From: Lithospermum erythrorhizon
Taxonomy: Eukaryota; Streptophyta; Magnoliopsida; Boraginales; Boraginaceae
DNA: 64,000 nucleotides
Direction of reading: 5' to 3'
Assembly: GCA_019722365.1 (NCBI GenBank)
Contig: JADFUC010001274.1
Coordinates: 1 to 64,000, forward strand
Position 1 is the stretch's first letter, and each line of letters starts with the position of its first letter. A program made the position numbers and the translations under genes. Below are positions 25,928 through 38,944 of this stretch, piece after piece. The notes under the pieces are model-generated. The model did not search any database. It had not been told where the DNA came from and was given only the letters and a program-made list of their open reading frames with translations.

Positions 25928-27925
25928 TAATATGTAACATTGATTAAAGAATAAGACTATTTATGAAATAAATTTATAACTTCATGTATTACTATATGAA
26001 TGAAAACTTTAGAGATTAGATCTCAAATTTTGTCAAACTCGTGAACTGTTCGTGGCTTCGTGCATTTAATTCTGAAAGGTGTAGAGTGTCTTTCGCCGGC
26101 AGACGCACGAGGTGATTTAAGAACCAACTATTCTTGCCTTGTGAGTTGGCCTACATGGAACAAATTGTGGGATCTCACTCAAACTCCAAAGAGTGCATCA
26201 AGTTATGCCTGGAGTGAAGTAAGAGAACAATTGGTGGGATTATGGAATAAATGGTGGCAAATGAATCCAAATATAGTACTCATTTCAACTTTATCCTAAT
26301 GGTTTGGTGCAATTTCTCCAGGGTACAGCTCCATTGTGTTGGTCAGTGGTCATTATACAAGTGGCAGTTTCTTATTAGTGACTTGAGTGTAAGCCCACGT
26401 GGTAAGGGCTATGCATCACGTGGTCTTCTATAAACTGGACCATCACAAAACCACAAACCTCATTTCACTTTTGGAAATTATTACGACCATCTTTATCATA
26501 TTTATGACTTAGGTTGTGATACAGCAAACTTATGATTTTATTATCTAGTTTTTTGTTTTTTAATAAATTATTTTTGAATTAAACAATTAATTATTATAAA
26601 ATGAAGTAATATGATGAAGGTAGACGTTAAGGAGAACTTCAGTAAACAAATATGTATTCTCTTCGAAGTGTATATCTTATCTTTATTTGGTAATGATTCA
26701 AAATTATATCACCGATGAATAATTCAACTATATAATAAAATGAAGTATGCAAGACTTTGTTCATTTTCACTTGATAATATTCCAAATTCATCTCGCCATT
26801 GAACTAATTAACTATTTAATAAGTGAGACTTAAAATTAAATAACATATATAACATGTAAAATAATGAAATAAGAAAATAAAACATCTTATCAAGTGAGAC
26901 TATGAATAAATGTACACTTAATAAATATTTGGACACCAAAGTATTTATCATACAAACTTCCAAAAAAATATCTTGAAAATCTCTTTAATACACCTATTTG
27001 ATTACAATGAAAAGACAAAAAAGCTACATTCAAGCGCCACATGCCCACAACTCACAAGTTGCAAAGACTCGGGTCTCTCTATATATGAAGCACATTGCAA
27101 CTCATAGAATAGGGCAAAATATTTAGATACCAAAGTTTAAAGCTAATTCGACATGCTTGAGCAATTCAAGATTCAACCCAAGATGATATCTTTATCTGCA
27201 TTTGCACCTACACCTCCTCTTTTGCTTAATTTGTATCTTAACTACTCAAGATTCATCATTCATATTAAAATATGTTAATTAATTAACACTACTAGCTAGT
27301 AACACATTTCTGTTCATGTAAAAAAGATTATTTTTCCATTAAAAGACACACTAATGGATATTGTTGAAGTGGAGGTGGAGGGTCAGATGCAGATGAATGA
27401 CATTTTGGTTATCATTTTTATTCCATTCAGCTAATAACAGGTAGGTTATCTCATTATATCTGGGTCTTGATGAGAAGGTATGTCAGTTCCCACTTTTGAT
27501 TAGATTATTAGATCAGAAACTCTTCTATTTGAACTTGATGGCGATATATATCGTGTGTGTAGCTAGTACATACATGATATAATAAGCTTGTACGGAGTAT
27601 TATTTTTGTTCATTTTCAGATTTTTTCGTTTTCAGAAATTTTATAACAAATTACCAATCGTGACGTGCGACCTACTTATACGCAATCGACATTTAAATAT
27701 TCGATATTCTCCATCTCAATTTATTTGACCGCTTGTAAGAAAGAATTTTATTAGTAAAATCATCATTATACAATTTTCGCCGAGAGAGAAATTATATCAA
27801 CCAATGTAAAAAGCAGAATATTGTAGAATACAACTTCAATTTGAAAGTCAGACGCAATCTAAAACGAGCACCATAAATTTAAACGGTAAATTTTCGCTGT
27901 ATTTATCATTTAAATCGGCATTTTG
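25928..27925. other. AT-rich sequence, no gene recognised
   Basis: About 26050-26430 has a more gene-like base composition, with two short plus-strand frames (26060-26299 and 26251-26433). I see no domain, no conserved splice-linked frame and no partner exon. The rest is AT-rich, including a CTCTATATATGAAG TATA-like sequence near 27076 with no coding region behind it. Confidence 0.55.
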
Positions 27926-28132
27926 CAGAGTATATTTTTATGTTTAATTCAAGTCTTGAATCAAATCATTTATGTATTTCTGCAGTGTGAGAAACATACC
28001 CTTAGTAGATCGAGCTATCTCAATGTCCAAAAAATACTTTGTACAACCAAGATCCTTAATGGTAAACTGATTATGCAAGAAGGTTTTGACCCTATCCATC
28101 TCCACTTCAGAATCACTAGTGAGTAATATGTC
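27926..28132 (-). pseudogene. El-H reverse transcriptase, downstream fragment
   Basis: A minus-strand frame (within 27944-28132) carries reverse-transcriptase sequence that lies just after the catalytic YMDD motif in Copia elements: DILLTSDSEVEMDRVK, then FTIKDLGCTKYFLDIEIARS. The other part of the same enzyme is at 36341-36867, on the far side of El-I. The ATGTC at 28128-28132 is the target duplication. Below about 27926 the homology ends, so the RNase H part and the 3' LTR are missing. Confidence 0.85.
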
Positions 28133-29051
28133 TGTTAATCTAAGTATTAATTTTATTTCAGGATAAAATACCAAATTCATACATTCAATCCTCAAATGAG
28201 TAATTAATCTAAAATTCATAACGACTTATATGAATACGAGAGTACTTACAGATGCTGCCGAAGTCGATCTCCAAATATTTCGAAGCCTCCTTTGAATTTA
28301 CCTGCTGGAAGACTTCAAACGTAGTTTCTACTGTCCACACCAGAGAAAAAGCTGAATCCTACATTCAAGGCCTCGCTGTAACATGATCGAATTGAGGAAA
28401 TCAAGAGAAGAATTTTCACCTTCCCCTGGTATTTCGTCAGAGAGAAAATATGAGGTTTTCTTTTGTTTCACGATACATGAACCTAAACGATAAAGCATCA
28501 CTTATATAATGGGGTCCATCATTTAACCGAACTAAGCACGAAATTGACTCATTCGATTTAATTAAACCGCTAAGAAAATCAAACACTAACAAGCTGTTAA
28601 CAAAGAACTAACAAGTTTATTCAACTATCTAATTAATTCAATCGATTAATTAATTAATTCTGTTCATCCAATTTATATTTTCATTATCAATGTAAAATTC
28701 TTAATTGTGAATATTCGTTGATTACTATCAACTCTCAATTTAGCAATGTAGTTTAATTTCATACATGAAATATAATTCAACGCCACCGTGCAGCGACCTT
28801 CTAGGCTCGCTAATAAGAACTTGTATAATAATAATTTGACCAATTACTATTATTATAACGATTAACAGCAGCATCTAACAATCCGATCATAACCCTTAAA
28901 TATCATGAGAATCAAGATTAGGTATATGTAATTACTAAGGTGAACACTAAGTTCCAAGAATCACACATTTAACTAACCCGGTAATTTAATCGATACACAA
29001 TTGTTGCAATGGGTATAATAAAAGGAAATCAATATTCATTGATTTCCAACA
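28133..29051 (-). mobile_element. 3' LTR of El-I
   Basis: In plus reading it starts TGTTAATCTAAG and ends GATTTCCAACA. By eye it is roughly 80% alike to the 5' LTR at 35415-36340, with many short indels. Sense orientation is minus. Confidence 0.88.
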
Positions 29052-29068
29052 CTCCCACTTGCCCTTGG
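29052..29068 (-). other. Polypurine tract of El-I
   Basis: The minus strand reads CCAAGGGCAAGTGGGAG directly before the 3' LTR start TGTTGGAAATC. This is the usual position and form of a plant LTR-retrotransposon polypurine tract, and it confirms minus sense. Confidence 0.75.
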
Positions 29069-32000
29069 ACCATTACTTTATAATTCATTTAACAAGCGAT
29101 CTCTAGTCATAGGCTGACCATAAGAATTGTGTCTTGAAACAGTCACAACTTTCTTTACTCGAGTATGAATCGAAGCATTTATGTATGCTCCCATAAACCA
29201 ATTAGTAAATTAACCGCGTTGACAGTCTTTGCATCTTCTCAGATATCATAAGGACGGATAAATCCCCGCCTAATATACTAACATCTATTTATATCACCGG
29301 TAGACCCAACATATGCCGTTATGATCCTACCTTTAAGTGTACGTATTTGCCATAGTCAAAGTACAGAGCTTATATATCACGTATAGTTATATATCGTGAG
29401 TTCAAGAATATTTAACCTAAAATTCTAAACAAACATTATAGGACACAGTATATACATATCTTCTATGAATTGCTTCTAGCCATACCAAATTTCCCTAGAC
29501 ATAGGACCGGTACTCACGGTATCGATCTAGTCTCAGAGTTAACGTGATCAATCTCGATCAATGAATCAAATGTTTACAGTTAGTCAGGCATGACGCTTGG
29601 CTGCCTCTAACTATCAAGATCTAACCAAGGCCTTTGGCTATCCTATGTTTTCAGGCTTCAAGAGGTAATCAACAATTGCTGCCTCTATGTAAAAGCACAT
29701 GATCAACCTTATTTAACTTTTCACTCATCGGTGATAAAACACATGTAAATTATATATTTCAACGACTCATGAAATAAATAATGGTAACTATATGAATGAA
29801 TCACGATTCATGTAGTTTAGCACAATCGTGACAAACACAAAGAAACTTTTGTTTTAATTGACATTTAACTATTCCAGAAAGGAAATGAACTAGTCAAATG
29901 CTCGCTCCTTCATTAAGCTCGTGAAAACCAAACTTGGTTGAATCACAGGGGAAGGATCTCAACTCCGAGATGCATGCTTAAATCCATGCATGGATCCTTT
30001 AAGCTCGCATGAATTCTTAGGTCATTTCAAGACATGTAAAGCAAAAGAATAGTGATTATAATCACATCCTTTATTGAAATACTACTTACAAGCGCTTTAT
30101 GATCATCAACCCGATCTTCAACCAGGAATCATGATGACTAAGATTATCCCGACATACCATGCACGAGTATGATCAAATGGGCTTAAACCACTGGGTTCTA
30201 TCGGGTATTTACAACACAACTCGGCTGCGTGTTAAAACACATCTATATTATTAAATGCAATATTCTTTAACAAATATTAATAACAAAAATAGATCGACCG
30301 GGTCGTAAGCCGGGTAATACCGAAGTTCAAGTTTTCCTTTTTAGTTTATCAGACAGAAAATTAGACCTATTCCTATTATTGAAATTCTATTAATAGTTTT
30401 TCATATGGTACAACCGTCTGATAATTCTACTATCACATTCGCCACAAGGAAGATCAACACCCGATCCATTCCATGTAACTTTAGTTACCTCTATTCCCTT
30501 AAAGTCACCAACAAGCCGTATTCCGAATCCGCCAGAATACCTTAGTAAACTTCACAATTCCAATCACGGAATCATGCCATAGTTGTGGTGCACAACATGA
30601 CCTTCACACGCATACGGAATTATATTACTATGTAATAGACTTCAACCACTCTCATTAATGCCAGGCCCTTACCAGGAAACCTCTACCTAAGAGTTTTGTC
30701 AATAAGAGAATCTGGGCTTATTTATAGAATTCTAATCTATTATAGATTTCAATCACCTCGAGCTTCATGACATCTTAAACTTAACAAGCAAATGTCATGC
30801 AAGCTCACATATATATAATGTGACCGATCATAGTACGTGTCACATATATACTGGCCCACAAATGTACAAGAATCTAATCACTACTATACCTTTTAAGGTT
30901 ATAGGAAGATTTATTCAACATTTAGTGTATAAAACTTCATTTATGCAGTCATGCTCCCACTAACCTTTAAGGAACTCAAGGTTCTTCATCACTCTTGATT
31001 CTTATTGATTTCACTGCTATCAAAAGCCGAGGAATTTAACTCCATTATACTCAATCTTAAGTTTGCAACTTTAGATTCTAGTAGTATAGAAACTTTCTTT
31101 TATATTCTCGCTTGAGATGTGGAGTTCCAACAACCATGTCAAGTATCCATCATCGCTGATCATTACTTAGGAACATTCTTTGGATCACTTGCTTAGACCC
31201 ACATGTTATAACCAAGTGAAAAGCAATAAGAAAGTTTGAAATAAACATGAGCACAGTCAACCAATGAATATGTTTAATCTTGGTTTCTCAACCAAATGTA
31301 TGATTAAACGCTCATTCATGACTAATTGCTCATTTAATGAGAATACATTTATTACTTCTGATGATTCACCATCCAGAAAGTAATATAGAATGGGCTCTAC
31401 TCCTAACGAATCACCATCCAAAAGATAAAATAGAGCTTTATACTCAACCCATGGCTCACATCTTATTTCATTTAAATGACCTCAAGTCATTTATTGAGCA
31501 TTATTTATTCATGTTGTTATTTGTACTGTTTATTTAGTTTTTTAAATGCATCGCAGTGGATACTCCTCGATATAACTCGAGCCACTGAATGCATTCAAGT
31601 CACATGTTATTTTCACTAGTACTTCACAACGGTTCTATACGCATAATAAATTGTAACACTATAGTAGATGGAAATAAATATCGCCTTCCTTTCCGGTTAT
31701 GTACAAAATGATTCTAATATCAACTTTGATCTGGAAGTTAAATTATGTCTAGTACGCTGACATAATACTAACTTATCCTCATGCTAAAGTTTATTTATTA
31801 AACACAACTCTTGAGTTGTCTCACAGTTGAATGTGAATAAATTAATTTAAAGGTAGGTGTAGCAACTTAAATATGTAAAATTATTTCATTCTTTGTGTTT
31901 CATCCACTTTAAACACAATCCTTACTTGTATCATCAATCTACGACACATCTATGTTAAAAGTGAAATTTTGTATGTGAAATCGAAAAGATCTTCATCCAT

Positions 32001-35000
32001 TTGTGTTTTAACTTCACAATTATATTCAACAAGTAATGCTTTTAAGATTAGAATGATGTCTCATTCTTCGAATGATATATTACTTATATCGATGATACTT
32101 CTGACTCAAAACTTGATAATATTCATATGGTCCTTTCCATACTCTTATCAATTCTGATGTATCATTCAATGACTCAAATCTTTAATTAATCCTTATGTGG
32201 TAAACGCATAAACTTAATTCTAGATTAGTGAACCTCCCACTAAGTCTAGTAAGAGTTGACTTAGTTCATCTTTTCAAGATTATACTCAAGTTTTGTTCGA
32301 GTCATAATCCATAAGTATTACTCAATCGTTTGTTGTTCAAGGTGTCCTTTTTAAAGAATAGTAGAGTAATGTTCGCTTAATCAGAATCACCTGATATGGA
32401 AATGTGTATGTCAAACAAGACATTCATTTCTACTCTTACAAGTGCAGAGAAAATAGTTTAGAATCTCAACCACCTTCTCACGAGGATTTAAACCGGTGGT
32501 GCTCTATAATGTAGCTTATCATTACACAGTTGTACCGATAACTTTCTTTGTATCTTGTCTTCCAGCTATTGTTATACTTGGCTCATATCCATGATTAAAT
32601 CATGTGAGTCAAAACTAGTGTTCTCAACACTGGTAGCCTAGCCAAGACATTACAACTTTGACAACAAAATTATTTGAGATATAAGATTTAATCAAATCTC
32701 TCTTTCAATTCCTAAATGTTACTTAAAATCCTTCTTTCTATGCTTTGAAGTTCGAAATAATGAAGTGAATCATTAACTTCAACTTATAGTTCCATGTTCA
32801 ATTAACCTGCACAAGTGTCGCGAGAACCGACACAGATAACTTTGCTTATTTGGTTACATAACATAAGCTTTTTGTTTCATCACAACGCATGAACCATGTT
32901 CATCATGTTAAAGAAACTAAATACCAATCACATGTCTCAGATTTAAGATTTACAACATTCAAGACTCATTCAATAGTTTTTCTCAATCAGCTGCAAAGAG
33001 ATTAAACTATTTATTATTTTGTATTGTTTTATAATAAAACAATGACATATTGGTCTTCATAGCATCATCACCTTTGATCGAGTCAAAACTAATTTAGTCC
33101 TTCCAATCATATCATGCGGATCTTTGTTCACTTTGAACCAGTTCATGAACATATCAACATGATTGAATCAGCCCTTAAATGTTTGTGGTATTTAAAGTTT
33201 GTCCTCTATTAGCATTGAAGGAGATCGCGTTGTAACACTTTGTTTCAACAAGTCATTCGGATTTCTCCTTAACTTATTTTATTTCACATTATAAAGTCAT
33301 GCATTTAGTTTGCCCAATAAATGGTGAATAAAATAGGTAAACTAAATATGCCAAACATAATAGGAAATATGCAACTTAAAATAAACAGTGTAGTTCAAAA
33401 CAATCCATACATATTTACAAAATGAATTGTAAATATAATAAATTGCATTTCAAATCTCTTCACAAATGTACATGTATCAAGATCTACTATACTGGATTCA
33501 AACTAACACCGCATACATTTTGAATCCTATGACAATAGTAGGTTACCAACCAATTACGAAACTACATAACTTTGTGTCACTAGCATACCATACTGTGATG
33601 CTACTCGACTTTGTATCTCCGACAAACCGTTAACCATACCAATTAAACCAAATAGTTACTGAGCGATCATCCGAAGCCCACAACGCAGCGGAAATCATTT
33701 CAACATAATCCATTGTCATATCAAAGTGCAAAACTATAACACTGCCATCACAAGATCCCGCATGATGCAACCGATTTTGGCCAATTTTAAAATTGGCTCG
33801 ACACGCTGTTTAAATTTTAATCGTGAGATTAATGTTATTTAACTTTATTTAACCATGCATAGATAGCAATATATTCAAGCAACATGAAAAATAAATAAAT
33901 AACACACATTTAGGAGATATGATACGACCCTAGACCTATTACATCACTCTCTATCGCTGAAATGCTAACATAAGTCCTATTACACCACTCTTTGTAGCCG
34001 TTGTGCTCAGATTCTTCAGCCTCCTTCAAACCTCAAGTTCTCCAAGTGCCGTATTTGTGGAAATGTTATTCAAGGCCACCACAGCAGCATACTACTACTC
34101 TAACTCCAACTTAGACAAATACGCAGTCAGGTAACACAATAATAAAAGAAATACGACTCACCGTGTCGTTATTAACATTTCCCGATACGTGTATCTAGAA
34201 TAAATAAATTAAATATATCTAATACCTCTATCATTCCATAACAATATATATATATGCAAACATTAAACAAATAAATGCACTTAATGTCATATATATTACA
34301 TGAAATGAAATTAAATGTTTCATAATTGACTAATTAATTACACATTATTTTATAATTAATTATCAATTAATGTAAATTTTCAATTTAAATATATTCACAC
34401 ATGATTAATGATAATTATTACAATAATTATCAATCACTTAAATCATGGAATAATTACTTTCAAGTAATTAACTCCAAAATTCAAAATTTAAAAGTTACCA
34501 TGAAAATATTTTCAATAATTATCAATTAATGAAAATAATTATGAAAGGGAAATATAAATCAAATTTAATGCCATTCAAGATATATATTCAATCATCTTAA
34601 TGACAAATTATATATCATTTAAACCGAATTAATTAATTAATTAATAATTTTAAAACCAAAAATAATTACATAAAATACATTTAGGGTTTTCTAAAACGGA
34701 CGACGAACTTCAACGGTCAAAAACGACCGGCTCTAGCCACCCACGGTCGACACGGGCCGCCTGCCGTAGTACGGCCGGTGAGCTACGGCCCAAAGCGTGG
34801 CCGGAACGTATATTCCGGCAGACTGTCGCTTCTACGAGGTCCGCAGTTCGGCGACTCATTTTCGCTTTTCCAGATTAATCAGAATCTCTTGTAAACGATT
34901 TGAGGCTCTAAAAATTAAAAAATTCTGAATTTGACTTGAACATCAACAATATCATTATTGAGCATCTCCAATTCGAATTTCATCAAAAACACTTTAGTTT

Positions 35001-35397
35001 TCGACATTTAAACTCCAAACAATCCAGAAATTCAATGAATTTTTCGGAGTACTTAAAATTCAAAAATTTGGAAAAATCTAGCATGAACCTAAAAGGATAT
35101 GAACACACAGATTTAATTTCTAATTTCCTGAAATTTCTAACCCTCTCTCTCGTAAAATCAAAAAATGATTCTACCTCAAATTAAAACGCAAACTAATCAA
35201 TTTTTAATCTTTTCAATTCAAAATCATCAAAATCAATACATTGAAATGATGATTTCAGCCGTGTGATATTCATACAAAATGGGTTGATTTTTTCATATTA
35301 TATATTCATCAATTGAATATATAAATCATGAATTAATCAAATTAACTAACAACTATGTCAACACACAATCAAATTAGATAAAATACATCAAACTTGA
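29069..35397 (-). mobile_element. Interior of El-I, non-coding
   Basis: No Copia gag, protease, integrase or reverse-transcriptase motif could be found on either strand. 30460-33060 aligns with El-G 1050-4430/7258, and 33640-35397 aligns with El-G 13040-15303 and El-C/E 56880-58470. The block TTAGGGTTTTCTAAAACGG (near 34681) recurs at about 57857. The pol region seen in the relatives is absent at the corresponding place. Confidence 0.7.
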
Positions 35398-35414
35398 GTA
35401 GGCTCTGAGGCTAA
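35398..35414 (-). other. Degenerate primer-binding site of El-I
   Basis: The reverse complement reads TTAGCCTCAGAGCCTA next to the 5' LTR. The copy in El-C/E (58472-58487) reads TTGGCCTCGAGCCTAC. Both are decayed forms of TTGGTATCAGAGCC, the initiator-Met tRNA type. Confidence 0.6.
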
Positions 35415-36340
35415 TGTTGTAATCTGGCATTTAATTTTATTTAGATAAAACACCAAATTCATACATCCCTGATCCTCAAATGATATAAATTATCTAAACT
35501 CATAATGACTATGAATACGAGAGTACTTACAGAGATGCCAATGAAGTCTATCTCAAATCTTTCTCGGCCTCCTTTGAATCTATCATGAACACTTCAAATA
35601 TAAGGTTCTAGTCAGTCCACACTTATATTAATCATATTTGCGCCTGCTAGGAACACGGATTTAATTATTTGAAAATCAAGAGAAGAATTTTCAATTTTTC
35701 CCTTGGTATTTTTGGCCATTTTTCTTTTGTTTCATGATGTTATGAAACCTAAATGATAAGGATCACTTATATAGTGGTCCATCATTTAGTCTAAAGCCCA
35801 ACCAAACGGTTAATGAGCAGACTCGTTTGATTTAATTAAACCGTTAAGTAAAATCAAACACTAACAAGTTGTTAATAGTAACTAACAAGTTACTAACAAG
35901 CTTCAACTAATCATCAACGAATTCAATTGACCAATTAATTAATTTGGGTTCATCCAATTTATATTTTACATTATCAATGTAAAATCTCAATTGAGAATAT
36001 TCGCTGATTACTATCAACTCTCAATTCTAGGAAATGTAGTTTAATTTCATACATGAAATATAATTCAACGTCATCAGACAGGTGACCTTCTGTACTCAGA
36101 TAATAGTAGTTGTAATAATAATAATGATCAATTACTATTATAACGATTAATGACTAAGATCTAGCAATCAGCCATAACCCTTAAATTATCAAGCGAATCC
36201 ACACTCAGTAATATGCAATTACTGGGCGTGAACACTAAGCCCAAAGAATCACATTTAACTAACCCCAGAAATGAATTGATACACAATCGTTTAACGTAAG
36301 ATAATAATAAAATAAATCTATTTTCTGCTGATTTCCAACA
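35415..36340 (-). mobile_element. 5' LTR of El-I
   Basis: In plus reading it starts TGTTGTAATCTGG and ends GATTTCCAACA, followed by TSD ATGTC. Partner of 28133-29051. Confidence 0.88.
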
Positions 36341-38900
36341 ATGTCATCCATATACCACTAATTCCAAAAATAAGCCTCGGTTGAATAAGTAAACAAACAA
36401 TTGTCATGGTAAGATTGTTTAAAACCATATCCAAGCAATTGATAAGTGAATTCATAGTTCCATTATCTAAAAGCCTACTGAAGGCCATATAAAGACCTCT
36501 TCAATTTGCATACTTATGGGAACACAGCCTTTTGATAGCCCTCAGGGTATAGTCATGTAAATATCCTTTATCAATATAGGAATGAAGGAAGGCATTATCA
36601 TGTCCATCCGAGCTAACCGCCATCCCTTGTCACGCCAAAGCCAACACCAAATTTCACGTAACCGTTTTAGCCAATGTGAGAGAAGCTATCAAAATAGTCT
36701 ACATCCTCTATTTGATTGTAACCTTTAGCGACTAATCTGGCCTTGTATTTGACAATACTCCCATCAGGTTTACACTTCAATTTATACACCCATCGACAGC
36801 CAATAGATTTATGCCCTGCAAGAAGATCAACTACCTCGCAAGTATCATTTGCTTCTAAGGCTGTCAACTCAACATTCTATGGCTTACACTCCACTCTTTA
36901 TAAAATCAGCCTGCACACTATTAACAAATAGTCATTTAGCCAAGTGGGATGTTGTCTAGTCCTAGTAGATTGCCTAACAGGAACATCTAAACTAGGAGAA
37001 GAAACCATATCATTATTAATATCTAAGTGTGATGACTGATCAGACATAGAAGATGATGCAGAAGTATCAACAAATTGATTCACAGGATCACCAAATTGAT
37101 CAGACATAGAAGATGATGCAGAAGTATCAACAAATTCATTAACAGGAGAAACTTCAAGCACATTGTCAACAACAGGCATACTATTATCAATAGGAGAAAT
37201 AACATGACCATGAGTAATAGGAACAACAGGTAATGGATCCTGAGTATCAGGTGGCACATTGTGAGTTACAGGAACAAAACTAGAGGATTGAAAGTCAGGA
37301 CTATATGGAAATGGCTTTTCATGAAAAACTACATCCCTGGATATAAGAACAGTTTTTGTCTTGAGATCAAACACTTTGTAGGCCTTTTGATTTGGAGGAT
37401 AACCAATAACGATTCCTGGAGAGACCCTTGCATCAAATTTAGATTTATGTGGAGAGGTATTAGTGACATAGCAAAGAGATCCAAATACTTTTAAACAATC
37501 AAAGTTAGGTTGCTTGCCATAAAGTATTTCAAAAGGACTTTTCCAGGACAACACAGAAGTGGGAAGCCTATTTATGAGATAGGTAGAGGTCAAAATTGCA
37601 TCACCCCAGAACTTCTTTGGAAGGTAAGACTGAAATATAATAACTCTTGCAACTTGCAAAAGATGCTTATGTTTCCTTTCTACCCTCCCATTTTGTTGAA
37701 GGGTGTATACACAAGAGGTTTGATGCATAGTTCATTGATGAATTCAAAACCATTATCTGTTCTTATAGTTTGAATAGGCTTATTAAAATGAGTCTGAATC
37801 ATGGAAAAAAAAAATTCTTGATAACACTAGACACCTGAGACTTTGCTGTTAACAACAAGGCCCAAGTATATCTACTGAAATCTTGAAGAATAATCAGAAA
37901 ATATTTTAAGCCTGTCCTTGTAGGTTCCCACAAGTCAATGTGCAACACCTGAAAAGATCTATTATGATTATTACTCAAAGAAAAGATGACCCTTGTTGTT
38001 TAGAAAGGTGACAGATAAAGAAGTAAATTCATTGTGCAAATTTTGTACATTCAATTGATCTATATGATTAATAGTGACCTTAGATGCATGACCTAAATGC
38101 TGTGCCAAATGAAACATCATTACACACTGATAATAATATGAACTACCAGTTCATACTTTTACAGAATTGCTAACAGGAAACACATTATTGAATGGAACAA
38201 ACATATTTACAATCTACTTAGAGAAGGATTCAGAGTTCAAGACACATAGAGACCTCTCCTGCTTTGCAACTCCAAGGACTTCAAGAGTCTTAGAGTCTTG
38301 TAAAATGCAGTGAGTAGGGAAGAAATTAAAAACAATGTTTGCACTCTTGGAAAGACTACTAAGAGATAGTAAATTATATTTGAAAGAAGGAATATTGAGG
38401 CAATTGAATAGTTTGAGACTACTAGTAAGACTAACAATTCCTTTACCCTCAACAGTCTTAGTAGAATCATCAGGAAAATACATAGGGGTATACACATTAA
38501 CACTTTGATGACTTTGAAAGAGATTTAAATTGCTGTAAAGCAACATTCTCAAGTGTTTCTCATCAAATTTTGAACTGATCTCTGCTTCTCTATGTTTGTG
38601 ATCATTGAGAAGGTTTTGGACAAAGTAGGAAATGGCTCAATAAGCAAAATCTGATTTCTTATAGGTTCATAGGTCTCATTTAACCCCATAAGAAACTGCA
38701 TTACTATTCTTCTTCATTATCATTACTTCTCAAACTAGTCCTTAAGCAAAACAATTCATCCCAAAGCCTTTTCAATCTGCTATAATAACTAGCCACAGAC
38801 TCACTACCTTGCTTTGCAGAGTATTCCTCCGATGTCCATTACATCCTCCAAAAACAATTCCGATCTCCTTCCACAATTCACTTGCATCAAAGCTCTTATA
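36341..38900 (-). pseudogene. El-H gag-pol remnant, upstream part
   Basis: Minus-strand Copia polyprotein, read from high to low coordinates. Gag sequence is at about 38560-38900 (SYYSRLKRLWDELF, and a second segment with LMGLNETYEPIRNQ). Protease-flanking sequence is at 38214-38552 (IPSFKYNLLSLSSLSK). The GAG-pre-integrase motif is near 38090 (LGHASKVTI). The integrase C-terminal part is an open frame of 276 codons at 36898-37728 (LPKKFWGDAILTSTYLINR, then FGSLCYV and GIVIGYPP). Reverse transcriptase is at 36341-36867 (GCRWVYKLKCKPDGS, KARLVAKGYNQ), ending at the YMDD catalytic motif where El-I is inserted. Stops near 36870-36900 and an A-run at 37804-37813 break the frame. This is the best-preserved Copia coding sequence in the window. 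Confidence 0.85.
37037..37136 (-). repeat. 60-bp in-frame tandem duplication in the El-H frame
   Basis: A 40-bp block is identical at 37037-37076 and 37097-37136, exactly 60 bp apart. It duplicates the peptide FVDTSASSSMSDQ in the linker between integrase and reverse transcriptase, and the frame stays open. Confidence 0.9.
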
Positions 38901-38944
38901 TCAATTTGATGATAGCATCTATAATCCATGAAATCAACGTAGAC

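Larger units (their letters stand above)
28133..36340 (-). mobile_element. El-I: complete LTR insertion, 8208 bp, TSD ATGTC
   Basis: The element has two LTRs (28133-29051 and 35415-36340), a polypurine tract, a degenerate primer-binding site and a perfect 5-bp TSD (ATGTC at 28128-28132 and 36341-36345). It belongs to the same LTR family as El-G and El-C/E. The 6.4-kb interior has no open frame above about 100 codons and none of the Copia motifs that El-G and El-C/E still show, so it looks like a non-autonomous, large-retrotransposon-derivative type. It is inserted in the reverse-transcriptase gene of El-H. The short frames at 31337, 31969 and 34936 show no domain. Confidence 0.88.

Noticed and set aside
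26060..26433. Two short overlapping plus-strand frames in a gene-like stretch
   Set aside because: No domain, no splice partner and no similar copy in the window, so not enough to call a gene.
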